Part shown: one piece after another, positions 1-8,749 of the stretch
Layout: each line of letters opens with the position of its first letter
How positions within the stretch are numbered: position 1 is the first letter of the stretch
DNA from: Propionibacteriales bacterium
Lineage (GTDB): Bacteria; Actinomycetota; Actinomycetes; Propionibacteriales; Nocardioidaceae
Assembly: GCA_026392415.1 (NCBI GenBank)
Contig: JAPLCC010000059.1
Span: forward strand, 215,813 to 279,812
Direction of reading: 5' to 3'
Length of the DNA stretch: 64,000 bases
Translations under genes and position numbers: made by a program
Notes under the pieces: generated by a model
Databases searched by the model: none
What the model was told of the DNA's origin: nothing
What the model saw: only the letters and a program-made list of their open reading frames with translations

Positions 1-1
1 C

Positions 2-337
2 CTGGCCCTGAAGCCGTCGGTCCTGCTCCTCGACGAGCCGTTCGGAGCCCTCGACGACATGACCCGGCAGAACCTCAACCTCGAGCTGCTGCGGATCTGG
101 ACGGAGAAGCCCGCCACCACCCTGCTGGTGACCCACGGCATCACGGAGGCGATCTTCCTCTCGGACCAGGTCGCAGTGATGTCGCCGCGACCCGGCCGGA
201 TCAAGGCGGTGATCGACGTCGACCTCCCGCGACCGCGGACGCCCGAGATGATGCGGACCCCCGAGTTCCACGCACTGGCCGACCAGGCTGCGGAGATCCT
301 TTTCGGAGCCGACGGGCGCGCGGACGCCGAGTCGTGA
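2..337 (+). CDS. ABC transporter ATP-binding protein, nitrate/sulfonate/taurine type (partial, C-terminal part)
   Basis: The reading frame is already open at base 2 and runs to a TGA, so the 5' end lies outside the window. The visible part starts just before a Walker B motif followed by the D-loop (LLLDEPFGALDD), then the H-loop histidine in LLVTHGITEA. The continuation (VAVMSPRPGRI) is typical of SsuB/TauB/ThiZ-type ATPases that energise uptake of sulfonates, nitrate, taurine or pyrimidine precursors. It overlaps the next gene by GTGA, and two permease genes follow, giving an ATPase-permease-permease operon. The substrate cannot be read from this fragment and the binding protein is not in the window. 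Confidence 0.9.
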   Translation: MALKPSVLLLDEPFGALDDMTRQNLNLELLRIWTEKPATTLLVTHGITEAIFLSDQVAVMSPRPGRIKAVIDVDLPRPRTPEMMRTPEFHALADQAAEILFGADGRADAES

Positions 338-1134
338 CCCGCATCCCGACGTGGCTGGCCACCGTCCTCGGCTGCGCAGCGCTGGTCGCGGCCTGGTGGC
401 TGTTCTCGGCGCTCGCCTTCCGTCCCGACGAGGGCACCACCTACGACCCGGTGCCCTCGCCGCTCGCCGTCGGTCGACAGATCCTGGACGACGGCTTCTC
501 GGCCTACTGGGACTTCTTCTCGGTCACCATCAACGAGGCGGTGATCGGGTTCGCCTGGGGCAACGGTCTGGCGCTGCTCCTGGCCGCCACCGTCCTGCTG
601 GTGCCGCGCATCGAACCGGTCGTGGTGCAGATCGCCGTGGTGACCTACTGCCTGCCGATCGTGGCCGTCGGCGGCATCGCGATCGTCGCGCTGGGCGGCG
701 CCAACACCCCCGGCGACCCGTCGAAGACAGCGATCTTCCTGGCTGCACTGTCGGTCTTCTTCACCACGGTGGTCGGGGCGCTGCTCGGGTTCAAGGCGGC
801 TGACAAGGCCAGCCTCGACGTCGTGCGTGTCTTCGGCGGAGGACGGCTGCGCCAGCTCCTCAAGGTCCGCCTGCTGGCTGCGCTTCCGGCCATCCTCAAC
901 GCCTTGCAGGTCGCCGTACCGACGTCGCTCCTGGGCGCAGTGCTCGGTGAGTACCTCGGCGCCACCGACCGCAGTGTCGGCATCACCCTGATCCGCTTGC
1001 AGGGCCAGCTCGACTCCGTGCGGGTGTGGGCGGTGTTCCTGTTGTGCGCCCTCGTCGCCCTCGTCGGGTACGCCGCCTTCGGACTGCTCGCACGGCTGAT
1101 CACGCCGTGGGTGGCCGGTCGGAGCGCCGGATGA
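334..1134 (+). CDS. ABC transporter permease (SsuC/ThiX-like)
   Basis: A 266-residue integral membrane protein. The N-terminal segment (TVLGCAALVAAWWLFSALAF) is a membrane anchor and about six hydrophobic helices follow. The EAA-loop region (AADKASLDVVRVFGGGRLRQLLKVRLLAALP) is the ATPase contact site of binding-protein-dependent permeases. It starts with GTG at 334, overlapping the stop of the ATPase gene, so the two are probably translationally coupled. The paired permease downstream indicates a heterodimeric pore. Confidence 0.88.
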   Translation: MTRIPTWLATVLGCAALVAAWWLFSALAFRPDEGTTYDPVPSPLAVGRQILDDGFSAYWDFFSVTINEAVIGFAWGNGLALLLAATVLLVPRIEPVVVQIAVVTYCLPIVAVGGIAIVALGGANTPGDPSKTAIFLAALSVFFTTVVGALLGFKAADKASLDVVRVFGGGRLRQLLKVRLLAALPAILNALQVAVPTSLLGAVLGEYLGATDRSVGITLIRLQGQLDSVRVWAVFLLCALVALVGYAAFGLLARLITPWVAGRSAG

Positions 1135-1943
1135 GCCGCGCGATCGGGCGCTCGTTGCTCAACGCCCTGGCGACCCTGGTCGTCGTGGTGGCCCTGTGGC
1201 AGGCGGTAGTCAGCTTCGCGGGCGTGTCGCCGTACGTCGCCAAGGGGCCGCTCGACGTGTTCCGTTTCCTGTTCGTCGACGAGGCCGGCGCCGCACCGGG
1301 TCGTCTCGCAGCCGACAACCGCGAGGCGATGCGCCCCCTGCTCACCCAGACGCTGAAGGACTCGTCCCTCGGCTTCGTCGCGGGCCTGGCGATCGCGATC
1401 GCGCTGGCCCTGGCGTTCTCGCTGTCGAAGGTCGTCGAGGCCGGCGTGATGCCACTGGCGCTGCTGCTGCGCAGCGTTCCACTGGTGTCGATCTCGCCGG
1501 TCATCATCCTGATCACCGGCCGCGGCTCCACGGCGTCGGTCGCCGTGATCGGCACGATCGTCGTGTTGTTCCCTGCCCTGGCCTCTGCACTGTTCGGGCT
1601 GAGCCGGGCCAGCCGGGAGAGCCTCGACCTCGTCCACGTGTACGGCGGCGGCAACGTGACCGCGCTCCGCAAGGTGTCGATCCCCGGAGCGCTGCCCTCG
1701 CTGTTCGCGGCCGCACGCGTGTCGGTGCCGGGCGCCGTGACGGGTGCGCTCCTGGCCGAGTGGCTCTCGACCGGTCAGGGCATCGGCGGATCGATCCAGA
1801 AGTTCAGCGCGGCGGCGAAGTTCGACGACCTGTGGGCGTCCGTCGCACTGATCACCGCGATCACCCTGCTGCTCTACAACGTGGTGCAGCTGCTGGAGAA
1901 CGTCGTGCTGGCCCGGATGGGCATGAGCCAGCAACAGGCCTAG
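1131..1943 (+). CDS. ABC transporter permease, second subunit
   Basis: A 270-residue permease of the same family as its upstream neighbour. The ATG at 1131 overlaps the upstream TGA (ATGA), which decides the start over an earlier in-frame Met. It has an N-terminal membrane helix (LLNALATLVVVVALWQAVVSF) and an EAA-type loop (RESLDLVHVYGGGNVTALRKVSIPGALPSL). Its TAG stop is shared, through CTAG, with the stop of the convergent LysE gene. It is probably the partner of the first permease in an importer for a small anion or organosulfur/nitrogen compound. Confidence 0.88.
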   Translation: MSRAIGRSLLNALATLVVVVALWQAVVSFAGVSPYVAKGPLDVFRFLFVDEAGAAPGRLAADNREAMRPLLTQTLKDSSLGFVAGLAIAIALALAFSLSKVVEAGVMPLALLLRSVPLVSISPVIILITGRGSTASVAVIGTIVVLFPALASALFGLSRASRESLDLVHVYGGGNVTALRKVSIPGALPSLFAAARVSVPGAVTGALLAEWLSTGQGIGGSIQKFSAAAKFDDLWASVALITAITLLLYNVVQLLENVVLARMGMSQQQA

Positions 1944-2584
1944 TGGTTGTTGGTCGTCACCAGGGCGGCGCCCAGACCGACCATCATCACGCCACCGGCA
2001 GCGCCCAGGGTGTCGAGGCGCTCGGGCTTGCGGGCGAACCAGTCGCGGGCCCGGCTCGCCGCCAGCGCCCAGCAGGTGTCGGAGGCCACGGCCATGACAC
2101 CGAACAGCACACCCAGCAAGATCAGTTGCGGCGCGGCCGGCCCACCGGCGTCGATGAACTGCGGGAGGAACGCCACGAAGAACACGATCGTCTTGGGGTT
2201 GGTCGCGCCGACGACGAATCCGGTGCGGACCGACGCGAGGCCGGGCGAGGGCACGGCCGTGTCGTTCGCGGCGGCTTCGAGAGCGGCGCGGGCGTCGGCT
2301 CGGTGCCGGATGGCCTTGATACCGAGGTAGACGACGTACGCCGCACCCACCAGCTTGATCAGCGTGAACGCCGTCGCCGATGCGGCCACGACGGCGCCGA
2401 GACCGATGGCGACGAGGATGACCTGCGCGACCAGACCGAGCGCGTTGCCGACGACCGAGAGCAGCGCGTCTCGCCGGCCGACGGTCAGGGCCCGGCCGAT
2501 GGTGAACAGCAGGCTCGGCCCGGGGACCTGGATGAACAGGATCGAGGCGACCGCAAACGCGGCGAGCTGACTGGACGTGGGCAT
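1940..2584 (-). CDS. LysE/RhtB family amino-acid exporter
   Basis: A 214-residue membrane protein with the N-terminal signature of the LysE/RhtB family (FIQVPGPSLLFTIGRAL) and the second-half motif GFVVGATNPKTIVFFVAFLPQF, which carries the conserved NPK. Five to six hydrophobic segments are visible. Family members export amino acids or homoserine lactone-like compounds by proton antiport; the substrate is unknown here. It is monocistronic and convergent with the ABC operon. Confidence 0.9.
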   Translation of the reverse strand: MPTSSQLAAFAVASILFIQVPGPSLLFTIGRALTVGRRDALLSVVGNALGLVAQVILVAIGLGAVVAASATAFTLIKLVGAAYVVYLGIKAIRHRADARAALEAAANDTAVPSPGLASVRTGFVVGATNPKTIVFFVAFLPQFIDAGGPAAPQLILLGVLFGVMAVASDTCWALAASRARDWFARKPERLDTLGAAGGVMMVGLGAALVTTNNH

Positions 2585-2666
2585 GGCAGAAGTATCCGTC
2601 AGGACCCCGCACTGACGCGACTCCGATTCCGCTCAACCGGTCGCCCGGCGGACCGATGGGTCCCCC

Positions 2667-2987
2667 ATGCAGACCTGTCCGTCCTGGTGCGTCACGAGCG
2701 CCGAGGAGCACGCGAGCGAGGAGGACGGCTCCCGCCTGCACGAGGGCCCGACCTTCGGCCTGGTCCGGACGTGGTGGCTCGAGGGACCGGCGGGCTGCTT
2801 CACCGCAACCGTCACCGAGTCGTCGTACGGCGAGCTGACCTCCGACGACCTCCGCCAGCTCGCCACGGACACCCTCGACGCAGCCATGTGGATGGACCGG
2901 CAGGCCCAGTTCGGCCAGCTCGACCAGGGTCTCTCCGTCGCCGAGCTGGTACGACGCGCGCACAACCAGGCGACGCGCTCGGCCTGA
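2667..2987 (+). CDS. DUF6907-like small protein
   Basis: A 106-residue soluble protein opening with CPSWCVTSAEEH and then SRLHEGPTFG. This resembles the actinobacterial DUF6907 family, in which a Cys-x3-Cys pair and a histidine near the N terminus may bind a metal. The C-terminal part is an ordinary amphipathic helix region. No operon partner is evident: the SRPBCC gene starts 22 bp downstream on the same strand. Function unknown; the family assignment is from memory of the motif. Confidence 0.6.
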   Translation: MQTCPSWCVTSAEEHASEEDGSRLHEGPTFGLVRTWWLEGPAGCFTATVTESSYGELTSDDLRQLATDTLDAAMWMDRQAQFGQLDQGLSVAELVRRAHNQATRSA

Positions 2988-3009
2988 GGACGCCCTCTAG
3001 GCTGCGGGC

Positions 3010-3465
3010 ATGGCCGACCTCGAGAAGTCCGTCCGGATCGCTGCTTCGCCGGCACGCGTGTGGGAGCTCGTCAGTGACGTCTGCCGCATGCCCGAGTGGA
3101 GCCCCCAGGTGACCTCGACCCGGCTGCGCGCCGGGTTCGAGCTCGGCCTCGGCGCCGAGTTCACCAACCGCAACCGCGAGGGCGAGCTGGAGTGGACCAC
3201 CCACGCGGAGATCGTGCGGTTCGACCCCGAGCAGGAAGTCGCCTTCAAGGTCGTCGAGAACTGGGCTGTCTGGTCGTTCCGTCTCGAGCCGGACGGCAAC
3301 GGCGGCACCCTGCTCACCCAGACCCGCGACACCCCCGACGGCATCTCCGACCTCTCGAAGGAACTGACCGAGGGTTTCTTCGGCGGCCAGGAGCCCTTCC
3401 TCCAGACCCTGGACGCCGGCATGCAACAGACCCTGGAACGGATCAAGGCGGCCGCCGAGGCCTGA
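3010..3465 (+). CDS. SRPBCC (START-like) family protein
   Basis: A 151-residue protein that begins DLEKSVRIAASPARVWELVSD, the standard first strand and helix of polyketide cyclase/SRPBCC folds. It continues with a central beta sheet (FDPEQEVAFKVVENWAVWSF) and a long C-terminal helix (MQQTLERIKAAAEA). The fold makes a hydrophobic pocket for lipids or polyketide-like ligands, and the ligand is unknown. The full expected length is present. Confidence 0.85.
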   Translation: MADLEKSVRIAASPARVWELVSDVCRMPEWSPQVTSTRLRAGFELGLGAEFTNRNREGELEWTTHAEIVRFDPEQEVAFKVVENWAVWSFRLEPDGNGGTLLTQTRDTPDGISDLSKELTEGFFGGQEPFLQTLDAGMQQTLERIKAAAEA

Positions 3466-3518
3466 CAACCGCGCGGACCCGTGACGCGTCTTCTCGACAC
3501 CTGACCGAGGAGTACGCC

Positions 3519-4106
3519 ATGAACACTCGCAGCACCATCACCCTGGCAGTCGTCCTTGCCTGCGCTGCCTGCGGCGGCACCGACGGAGACCGCTCGGAGG
3601 ACCCGGTCGCGAGCCCGCCCTCGACGACGACGACGGCCGACGCCCCGTTCTACGACAACGCCCTCCTCGAGTCACTGGTCGCGCTCGCCGTGGAGCCCAG
3701 CCCGGCCAACGCGGACGCGCTGCCGTTCGCGGAACGCGTGCGCCTCGGGCTCGGCCCCGACCTGGTCGTCACGCAACCGAGGGATGCGCTGTCCCGCACG
3801 GCCGCATGGAGCGTCGACCTGAAAGCCTTCCGCGGCTACGTCGGCCCGTTCAATGCCCTCGAGCTGATCTCGGAGCACGCCGATTCCACCGGCTCCCTGA
3901 CGACGTTCCAGGTCACCAACGGCGAGCACCCGCACTGCGCTGCCCCGCCGATGCCTCCGCCGGCCGACCTCGCCGATCAGCGGCGGCTCTCGCTCCAGCC
4001 GGCCGAGGTGTCCATCGACGGCTGCCTCGAGTGGTTCACCGTCGACCTCTTCCTCGACGATGCGAACACCATCACAGCCGTCACACTGGACCTCTGGGAA
4101 CCGTGA
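3519..4106 (+). CDS. putative secreted lipoprotein, unknown function
   Basis: A 195-residue protein with a signal peptide (MNTRSTITLAVVLACAACGG) ending in a lipobox-like ACAAC, followed by a Ser/Thr/Pro-rich linker, so it should be lipid-anchored outside the membrane. A strong ribosome binding site (GAGGAG) precedes the ATG at 3519. The rest has no motif I recognise. Two cysteines (HCAAP and DGCLEW) could form a disulfide. Confidence 0.7.
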   Translation: MNTRSTITLAVVLACAACGGTDGDRSEDPVASPPSTTTTADAPFYDNALLESLVALAVEPSPANADALPFAERVRLGLGPDLVVTQPRDALSRTAAWSVDLKAFRGYVGPFNALELISEHADSTGSLTTFQVTNGEHPHCAAPPMPPPADLADQRRLSLQPAEVSIDGCLEWFTVDLFLDDANTITAVTLDLWEP

Positions 4107-4136
4107 CGTCGCTGCAGTCCGTCACCGGATCGGCGG

Positions 4137-5444
4137 TCAGGCGCGAGGCAGCTCGACCACGAAACGCGTCGGATTCCTCGGGCTGTCCAGACGTACGTCG
4201 CCGCCCGCGCTGCGCGCTATCCGCCGGGCCAGCGGCAACCCCAGGCCGGCACCTCCGTGGTCCCCCGACGTGAGGCCGGGCTCGAAGACGCGATCGACGA
4301 CCGCCAGATCCACGCCGGCACCGTCGTCCTCGATGGCAATCCCCACGAGCCCACCACGGGCATCCACGATCGAGACCCGCACCTGGCCAGCCACCCGGAG
4401 CGCGTTCTCGAGCACCGGCCCGACCGCGCGGGTCACCAGCGTCTCGTCGAGCGCGACCAGCACGTCGTCCGCCACGTCGATCTGGACCGGCAGCGCCATG
4501 TCACAGGAGAGCCGAACGAGGAGGCGTCGGACATCGGTCGCCACCGCGTCGCGTCCCGAGGAGCCGGAGCGCGCCAGATGGAGCAACCCGGTGATGGTCT
4601 CCCCCATCCTGCGGCTGCCCGCCCGGATCTCCTCCACCTCAGCCCGTACGTCGTTCGAGAGGTCACCCCGCATGGCCAGCAGGTCCGCGGTGCCCTGAAT
4701 CGCGGTGAGTGGCGTGCGCAGCTCGTGTGCCAGTTCAGCCGTCAGCCGTTGCTCGGACAGGATCGCGGCGCCCACCTTGTCCAGAAGGGTGTCAAGGGTG
4801 TTGCCGAGCGCCGTGATCTCGTTGGTCGGAGCACCGAGCTCGAACCGACGATCCAGGTCGTGCTCGCTCCAGTCCGCCGCGGTCGACGCCATCGCTGCCA
4901 CCGGCGCGAGCGCTCGCCGACTGACCCACGCGGCGAGCGCTGCCGAGGCGAGGACCGCGAGCACCCCGGTGATCCCACTCACCAGCAGGGCATAGTGCTC
5001 GGCCTCCTCGTAGGGCCCGAGCCGTTCGGTGACCACCACGATCCCCTCGACACCCGAGTCGAGAGTGAAGGGTTGCGCCCGGATCCTCCTCGTCTCCCCC
5101 ACAGATCGTGTCCCGCGCCCGGCGGCGACCAGCTCGGCGTACTGCTCGGCCAGGGCGGACGGCACGTTGCCTGCCACCAGGGTTCCCTCGCCGTCGTACA
5201 CCGCGACGCCGGCGTCGAGGGCCCCGTCCGGTACGACCAGCTGCGTCGAGCTCGACGCCGCAACAGCCGAACTGATCACCGCCTCGGCTCGCTCCTCGAG
5301 AACCCGGTTGATCGACCTGCTCGACGTCTGCGACAGCACCAGATGGACGATCAGGGCCAGCAGGACGGCCGCGATGGCGGTGATCGTCGCACTGACGACC
5401 ACGAGTTGGCGACGGAAGGATCCCGTGGGGCGGGTCTGGGTCAT
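4137..5444 (-). CDS. two-component sensor histidine kinase
   Basis: A 435-residue kinase. The first transmembrane helix lies around residues 13-38 and the extracytoplasmic sensor region around 40-150. A second helix (about 155-178) and a HAMP-like segment follow. The H-box AELAHELRTPLTAIQG places the phospho-acceptor His near 239. The N-box (VLENALRVA), the G1 box (IEDDGAGV) and the G2 box (GGAGLGLPLARR) are all intact. The ATG at 5444 overlaps the stop of the response regulator gene, giving a coupled pair. The signal is unknown. Confidence 0.93.
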   Translation of the reverse strand: MTQTRPTGSFRRQLVVVSATITAIAAVLLALIVHLVLSQTSSRSINRVLEERAEAVISSAVAASSSTQLVVPDGALDAGVAVYDGEGTLVAGNVPSALAEQYAELVAAGRGTRSVGETRRIRAQPFTLDSGVEGIVVVTERLGPYEEAEHYALLVSGITGVLAVLASAALAAWVSRRALAPVAAMASTAADWSEHDLDRRFELGAPTNEITALGNTLDTLLDKVGAAILSEQRLTAELAHELRTPLTAIQGTADLLAMRGDLSNDVRAEVEEIRAGSRRMGETITGLLHLARSGSSGRDAVATDVRRLLVRLSCDMALPVQIDVADDVLVALDETLVTRAVGPVLENALRVAGQVRVSIVDARGGLVGIAIEDDGAGVDLAVVDRVFEPGLTSGDHGGAGLGLPLARRIARSAGGDVRLDSPRNPTRFVVELPRA

Positions 5445-6103
5445 CGGACGCGGAACCCCACGCCGCGGACCGTGTCGATCCCGACGGGCGAAGCGACCGC
5501 CTCGAGCTTGGTGCGCAGTCGCCTGATGTAGGAGTCGACGGTGTTCTCTGCGACCACCGCACCGTCGGGCCATGCCGCCGAGACGACGGTACGTCGGCGC
5601 ACGACCTCGCCCGGCCGCGCCAGGATGGCTGCGAGCATCCTGAACTCGGTGGGCGTGAGCAGCACCTCGCCCGTCTTCGTTCGAATCGCGTGGCTGGTGG
5701 GGTCCAGCACCAGGCCGGTGCTGCCGCGCGGAGGCGCCACCGGACGACGGCCCAGCGCCTCGATCCGCACCAGCAGCTCCTTCACGTCGAACGGCTTGGC
5801 GAGGTAGTCGTCGCCGCCGGCGTGGAAACCGGACAAGGTGTCCTGCACGGTGCCGAGAGCGGTCAGGAACAGGACCGGCGCATGCTGACCCGCCGATCGC
5901 AGCGCCTGGCACACGTCCCGGCCGTCCGCGTCGGGCAGACCGATGTCGAGCACCAGCACGTCGACCGCGGCATCGAGTCCGAACGACCGCAGGGCCTCGG
6001 CTCCGTTGTGGGTCAGGACGATTTCGTGCCCGGCGTAGCGCAGGGCCTGCGCGAGCACGCGGCGGATCGCCGGGTCGTCCTCACACACCCCCACGGTCAG
6101 CAC
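5441..6103 (-). CDS. OmpR/PhoB-family response regulator
   Basis: A 220-residue regulator. The receiver domain has the acidic pair (CEDD) near residue 8, the phospho-acceptor Asp53 in VLDIGLPDADG and Lys in YLAKPFDVKEL. The C-terminal winged helix carries TGEVLLTPTEFRMLAAILARPGEVVRR and the recognition region AENTVDSYIRRLRTKLE. It starts with GTG at 6103, four bases downstream of the DUF2231 gene stop, so the membrane protein, the regulator and the kinase appear to form one operon. Confidence 0.93.
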   Translation of the reverse strand: MLTVGVCEDDPAIRRVLAQALRYAGHEIVLTHNGAEALRSFGLDAAVDVLVLDIGLPDADGRDVCQALRSAGQHAPVLFLTALGTVQDTLSGFHAGGDDYLAKPFDVKELLVRIEALGRRPVAPPRGSTGLVLDPTSHAIRTKTGEVLLTPTEFRMLAAILARPGEVVRRRTVVSAAWPDGAVVAENTVDSYIRRLRTKLEAVASPVGIDTVRGVGFRVR

Positions 6104-6107
6104 AGGG

Positions 6108-6617
6108 TCACTCTGCCTGATCAGGCGTCACCGTGAGCTGCGCCGGCGCTGATTGCGGAGCGACAGCGTCGCCCCATGCGGCCCGCGCTCCGGAGTCGCC
6201 GACCCGGTAGACCTGCACGGCACAGGCCAGCGCAGCCACCACGGCAAGCGTGGCCACGACCCGCGGCAGGGTGGGCGACATCGACGGCGCGTCCGCACGT
6301 GCAGCTTTCCTGTCCAGCCAGACGAGGGCCGCAGAGAACACCAGGAGAGCGATCGCGAACCAGATGAGTTGTTCGCCCAGTTCGGCGTGCTGTCCGGGTT
6401 CGCCCACCCGGTGCTCGAGCTCCTCGCCGCTCGACGTCGCGACCGGACAGAGCACGGTCGCCACGAGAGCAGCGGCCACCACGAGCGGTCCGTAGGGGCG
6501 ACGCCATGAGGGCCGGACAGCAATGGCCAAGGTGCCGAGCGTGGCCAACGGGAGGAGTACGACGATGGCGTGCACCACCAGAGGGTGAAGGGGGATGCCG
6601 TTGATCAGGTCGAACAT
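6108..6617 (-). CDS. DUF2231-type integral membrane protein
   Basis: A 169-residue membrane protein. MFDLINGIPLHPLVVHAIVVLLPLATLG carries the HPLVVH signature of DUF2231, and four hydrophobic segments follow. A weakly conserved histidine (RVGEPGQHAELGEQ) lies in the second loop, consistent with the suspected haem or metal binding of this family. The ATG at 6617 is chosen because the conserved N terminus begins there. It heads the operon with the downstream two-component pair and may feed into its signal; that is inference. Confidence 0.8.
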   Translation of the reverse strand: MFDLINGIPLHPLVVHAIVVLLPLATLGTLAIAVRPSWRRPYGPLVVAAALVATVLCPVATSSGEELEHRVGEPGQHAELGEQLIWFAIALLVFSAALVWLDRKAARADAPSMSPTLPRVVATLAVVAALACAVQVYRVGDSGARAAWGDAVAPQSAPAQLTVTPDQAE

Positions 6618-6737
6618 GGGTGCTCCTCGTGCGGTGGAATGTCTTCCACCACCCTCGCGCCGGCAACCTGTCGACAACCTGACTGCACGCCGTGCGGCAA
6701 CCACGCCACGCGCGCCCCGCGCGCCATACTCGGCGAC

Positions 6738-7073
6738 GTGCCTCCCCGCAGTCGTGCCGCGACCTACGCCAAGCGCCGCAAGCGCCGGATGGCGAAGGTC
6801 GAGCACGACCTGACCGACGAGCAGTGGTTCGCGCTCCTGGAGGCCTGGGGCGGCTGCGCCTATTGCCGCGCCGAGGAGCCCGCCCTCCAGAAGGACTGCA
6901 TCCTGCCGATCTCGCGCGGCGGCCGCTACACGCTGACGAACGTCGTGCCCGCCTGCGCCTCCTGCAACGCCAGCAAGTGCAACCTCGAGGTCACCGGGTG
7001 GATGCGGCGCAAGAAGCTGGACGAGCGCAGCTTCCTGGTCCGGCAGGCCGAGACCCTGCGGGCGCTCGCCTGA
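6738..7073 (+). CDS. HNH-type endonuclease domain protein with altered motif
   Basis: A 111-residue basic protein starting at GTG 6738. It has the zinc-binding CAYC near residue 39 and the second pair CASCN, enclosing DCILPISRGGRYTLTNVVPA. Typical HNH proteins have Asp-His where this one has Asp-Cys (DCI), so the usual catalytic histidine is replaced. The fold and zinc ligands look intact. It may be an inactive or variant nuclease. Expected length for a free-standing HNH protein. Confidence 0.75.
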   Translation: MPPRSRAATYAKRRKRRMAKVEHDLTDEQWFALLEAWGGCAYCRAEEPALQKDCILPISRGGRYTLTNVVPACASCNASKCNLEVTGWMRRKKLDERSFLVRQAETLRALA

Positions 7074-7134
7074 GTGACAGGTCCGGGCGTGCGTGCTCCT
7101 GTCAATCCTGACCCCGGCGAGCGATGATCGAGGA

Positions 7135-8103
7135 GTGAGCACACGTGAGCCGGGCACCGGATGGGGCACCCTCCTCGTCCTCGTGACCGTGCTCGCCATC
7201 GGGAACCTGTGGCTCAAGCCTTTCGAACGCCGCGACGCCGTGCACCTCGGGACCAGCCCCGGAGCGACCCAGGCGGGCAGTGTCACCCAGGCGTTGGTAC
7301 GCCGTACTCCCGGCTGGACGAGCTTCGCGAAGGCCACCGTGACCCCGGGCGTCCAGACCCTGACCCGCGGGGCCCAGTGCACGACGAACTTCGTCTTCAC
7401 CGACGCAGCCGGCAACGTCTACCTCGGCCAGGCCGCCCACTGCGCGTCGACCGGCAAGGACGAGACGAACGGGTGCCGCGCCAGGTCGAGACCGCTCGGC
7501 ACACGCGTGACCTTCCACCGTCACGGGAGCCGCTACGAAGCCGGTGAGCAGCTCGCCAAGGGGCGGCTGGCCTACAGCAGCTGGCGCACCATGCGGAAGG
7601 TCGGCGAGCAGGATCCGAACACTTGCCGGTTCAACGACTTCGCCCTCATCGAGGTCGACCGGAGAGACCACAGACGCGTCAACCCGAGCATGCCCCATTG
7701 GGGCGGGCCCGACGGACTCTCCGAGGGCGGGCTCTACGCCCTCGACCGCGCCTACGGATTCGGCCGGTCCTCACTGCGCAGGGACAACAGCGTCGCTTCC
7801 CGCCAGGCTGCACAGACCCTGGGTGATCAACCGGAGACCGAGGGATGGGCTCACGTCATCATCGCGCCGTCGCCGGGCATCCCGGGCGACAGTGGCAGCG
7901 GGTACGTCGACGAGCAGGGCCGGGCGCTGGGCACCTTGTCGACGCTCAGCGTGAGCACCGTTCTCTCCAACGTGCTGGGCGATCTGCTGCGGGAGCTCGA
8001 GTACGCCCGCAAGCACTCCGGCATTCGCGGGCTCCGGCTGGAGCTGGGCACGGTGCCGTTCAACCGGGAGCGTGCCGAGAGGGCCGAGGTCCTCACCGAT
8101 TGA
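7135..8103 (+). CDS. membrane-anchored trypsin-like serine protease
   Basis: About 322 residues from GTG 7135 (an in-frame GTG at 7093 is possible). One N-terminal transmembrane helix (LLVLVTVLAIGNLWL) would hold the enzyme outside the cell. The catalytic triad of the chymotrypsin fold is readable: His in GQAAHCAS near residue 100, Asp in FNDFALIEV and Ser in PGDSGSGYV. Four cysteines (CTTN, HCAS, NGCRA, NTCRF) could form two disulfides. The 3' end overlaps the convergent VOC gene by 11 bp. Confidence 0.8.
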   Translation: MSTREPGTGWGTLLVLVTVLAIGNLWLKPFERRDAVHLGTSPGATQAGSVTQALVRRTPGWTSFAKATVTPGVQTLTRGAQCTTNFVFTDAAGNVYLGQAAHCASTGKDETNGCRARSRPLGTRVTFHRHGSRYEAGEQLAKGRLAYSSWRTMRKVGEQDPNTCRFNDFALIEVDRRDHRRVNPSMPHWGGPDGLSEGGLYALDRAYGFGRSSLRRDNSVASRQAAQTLGDQPETEGWAHVIIAPSPGIPGDSGSGYVDEQGRALGTLSTLSVSTVLSNVLGDLLRELEYARKHSGIRGLRLELGTVPFNRERAERAEVLTD

Positions 8104-8728
8104 TCGGGTGCGGCGAGATCAGTGCCGTACGGACCGAGATGCCGATCTCGCGATTCCGCAGGGTCGTGATCCGCCGACCCGGCTGGACCGCATCCTTGAC
8201 CGGGCCCGTGCGATCACCGAGAAACGCCGCCGTCGCGTCGATGTCAGCGACCGTGTGGGTCAGTCCCCACAGGCTCGACGGTCCTTCCGAGGCAGAGTCG
8301 GGAGCGCCGACGACCTCCAGGATCACGTCACCGAGCCGGAAGAACGCCTGCCGCATCGGCACCCCGCCCAGCTCACCGTCGCGCACCCGACGCGGCTCCA
8401 GACCCAATCCGCTGAGCGCGGCCAGGGTCCGCGGGAGATCAGGCGACAGAACCACGACGTGGTCGATGTGCGTCACCCCGTTCGCATGCTCCTGGGGTTC
8501 GGCCGGCGGACCATCGGAGACCGCCGTCGGCACCCCGTCCACATCGGTCAGGTCCAGCGGAACCCCACGCAACGACCACCCGACGATGCCCTTGCCCCGG
8601 TCGCCCCCGACCAGCCGGAGCCGCACCGACCCGACCTGGCAGACCGCGGCGTCATCGACGGCGAACCCTGCTGCAGCCCACGCGTCCGGAGCGTCTGCGA
8701 TCACGAGCTCGTCAATGGTCACGCCCAC
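8093..8728 (-). CDS. VOC (glyoxalase/bleomycin-resistance) family protein
   Basis: A 211-residue protein with a glyoxalase-like beta-alpha-beta module (THIDHVVVLSPDLPRTLAALSGLGLEPRRV), a typical metal-site His, and a second half ending in WGLTHTVADIDATAAFLGD. This is one full VOC repeat pair plus an N-terminal extension. Substrate unknown. Genomic context offers no pathway clue. Confidence 0.75.
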   Translation of the reverse strand: MGVTIDELVIADAPDAWAAAGFAVDDAAVCQVGSVRLRLVGGDRGKGIVGWSLRGVPLDLTDVDGVPTAVSDGPPAEPQEHANGVTHIDHVVVLSPDLPRTLAALSGLGLEPRRVRDGELGGVPMRQAFFRLGDVILEVVGAPDSASEGPSSLWGLTHTVADIDATAAFLGDRTGPVKDAVQPGRRITTLRNREIGISVRTALISPHPINR

Positions 8729-8749
8729 GGCTACGACCCTACCGAGCGC

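Noticed and set aside
645..2963. Long minus-strand frame of 772 codons over the ABC permease, LysE and small genes
   Set aside because: It is a high-GC antisense shadow; the overlapping genes have recognised domains and the translation is low-complexity Arg/Gly-rich.
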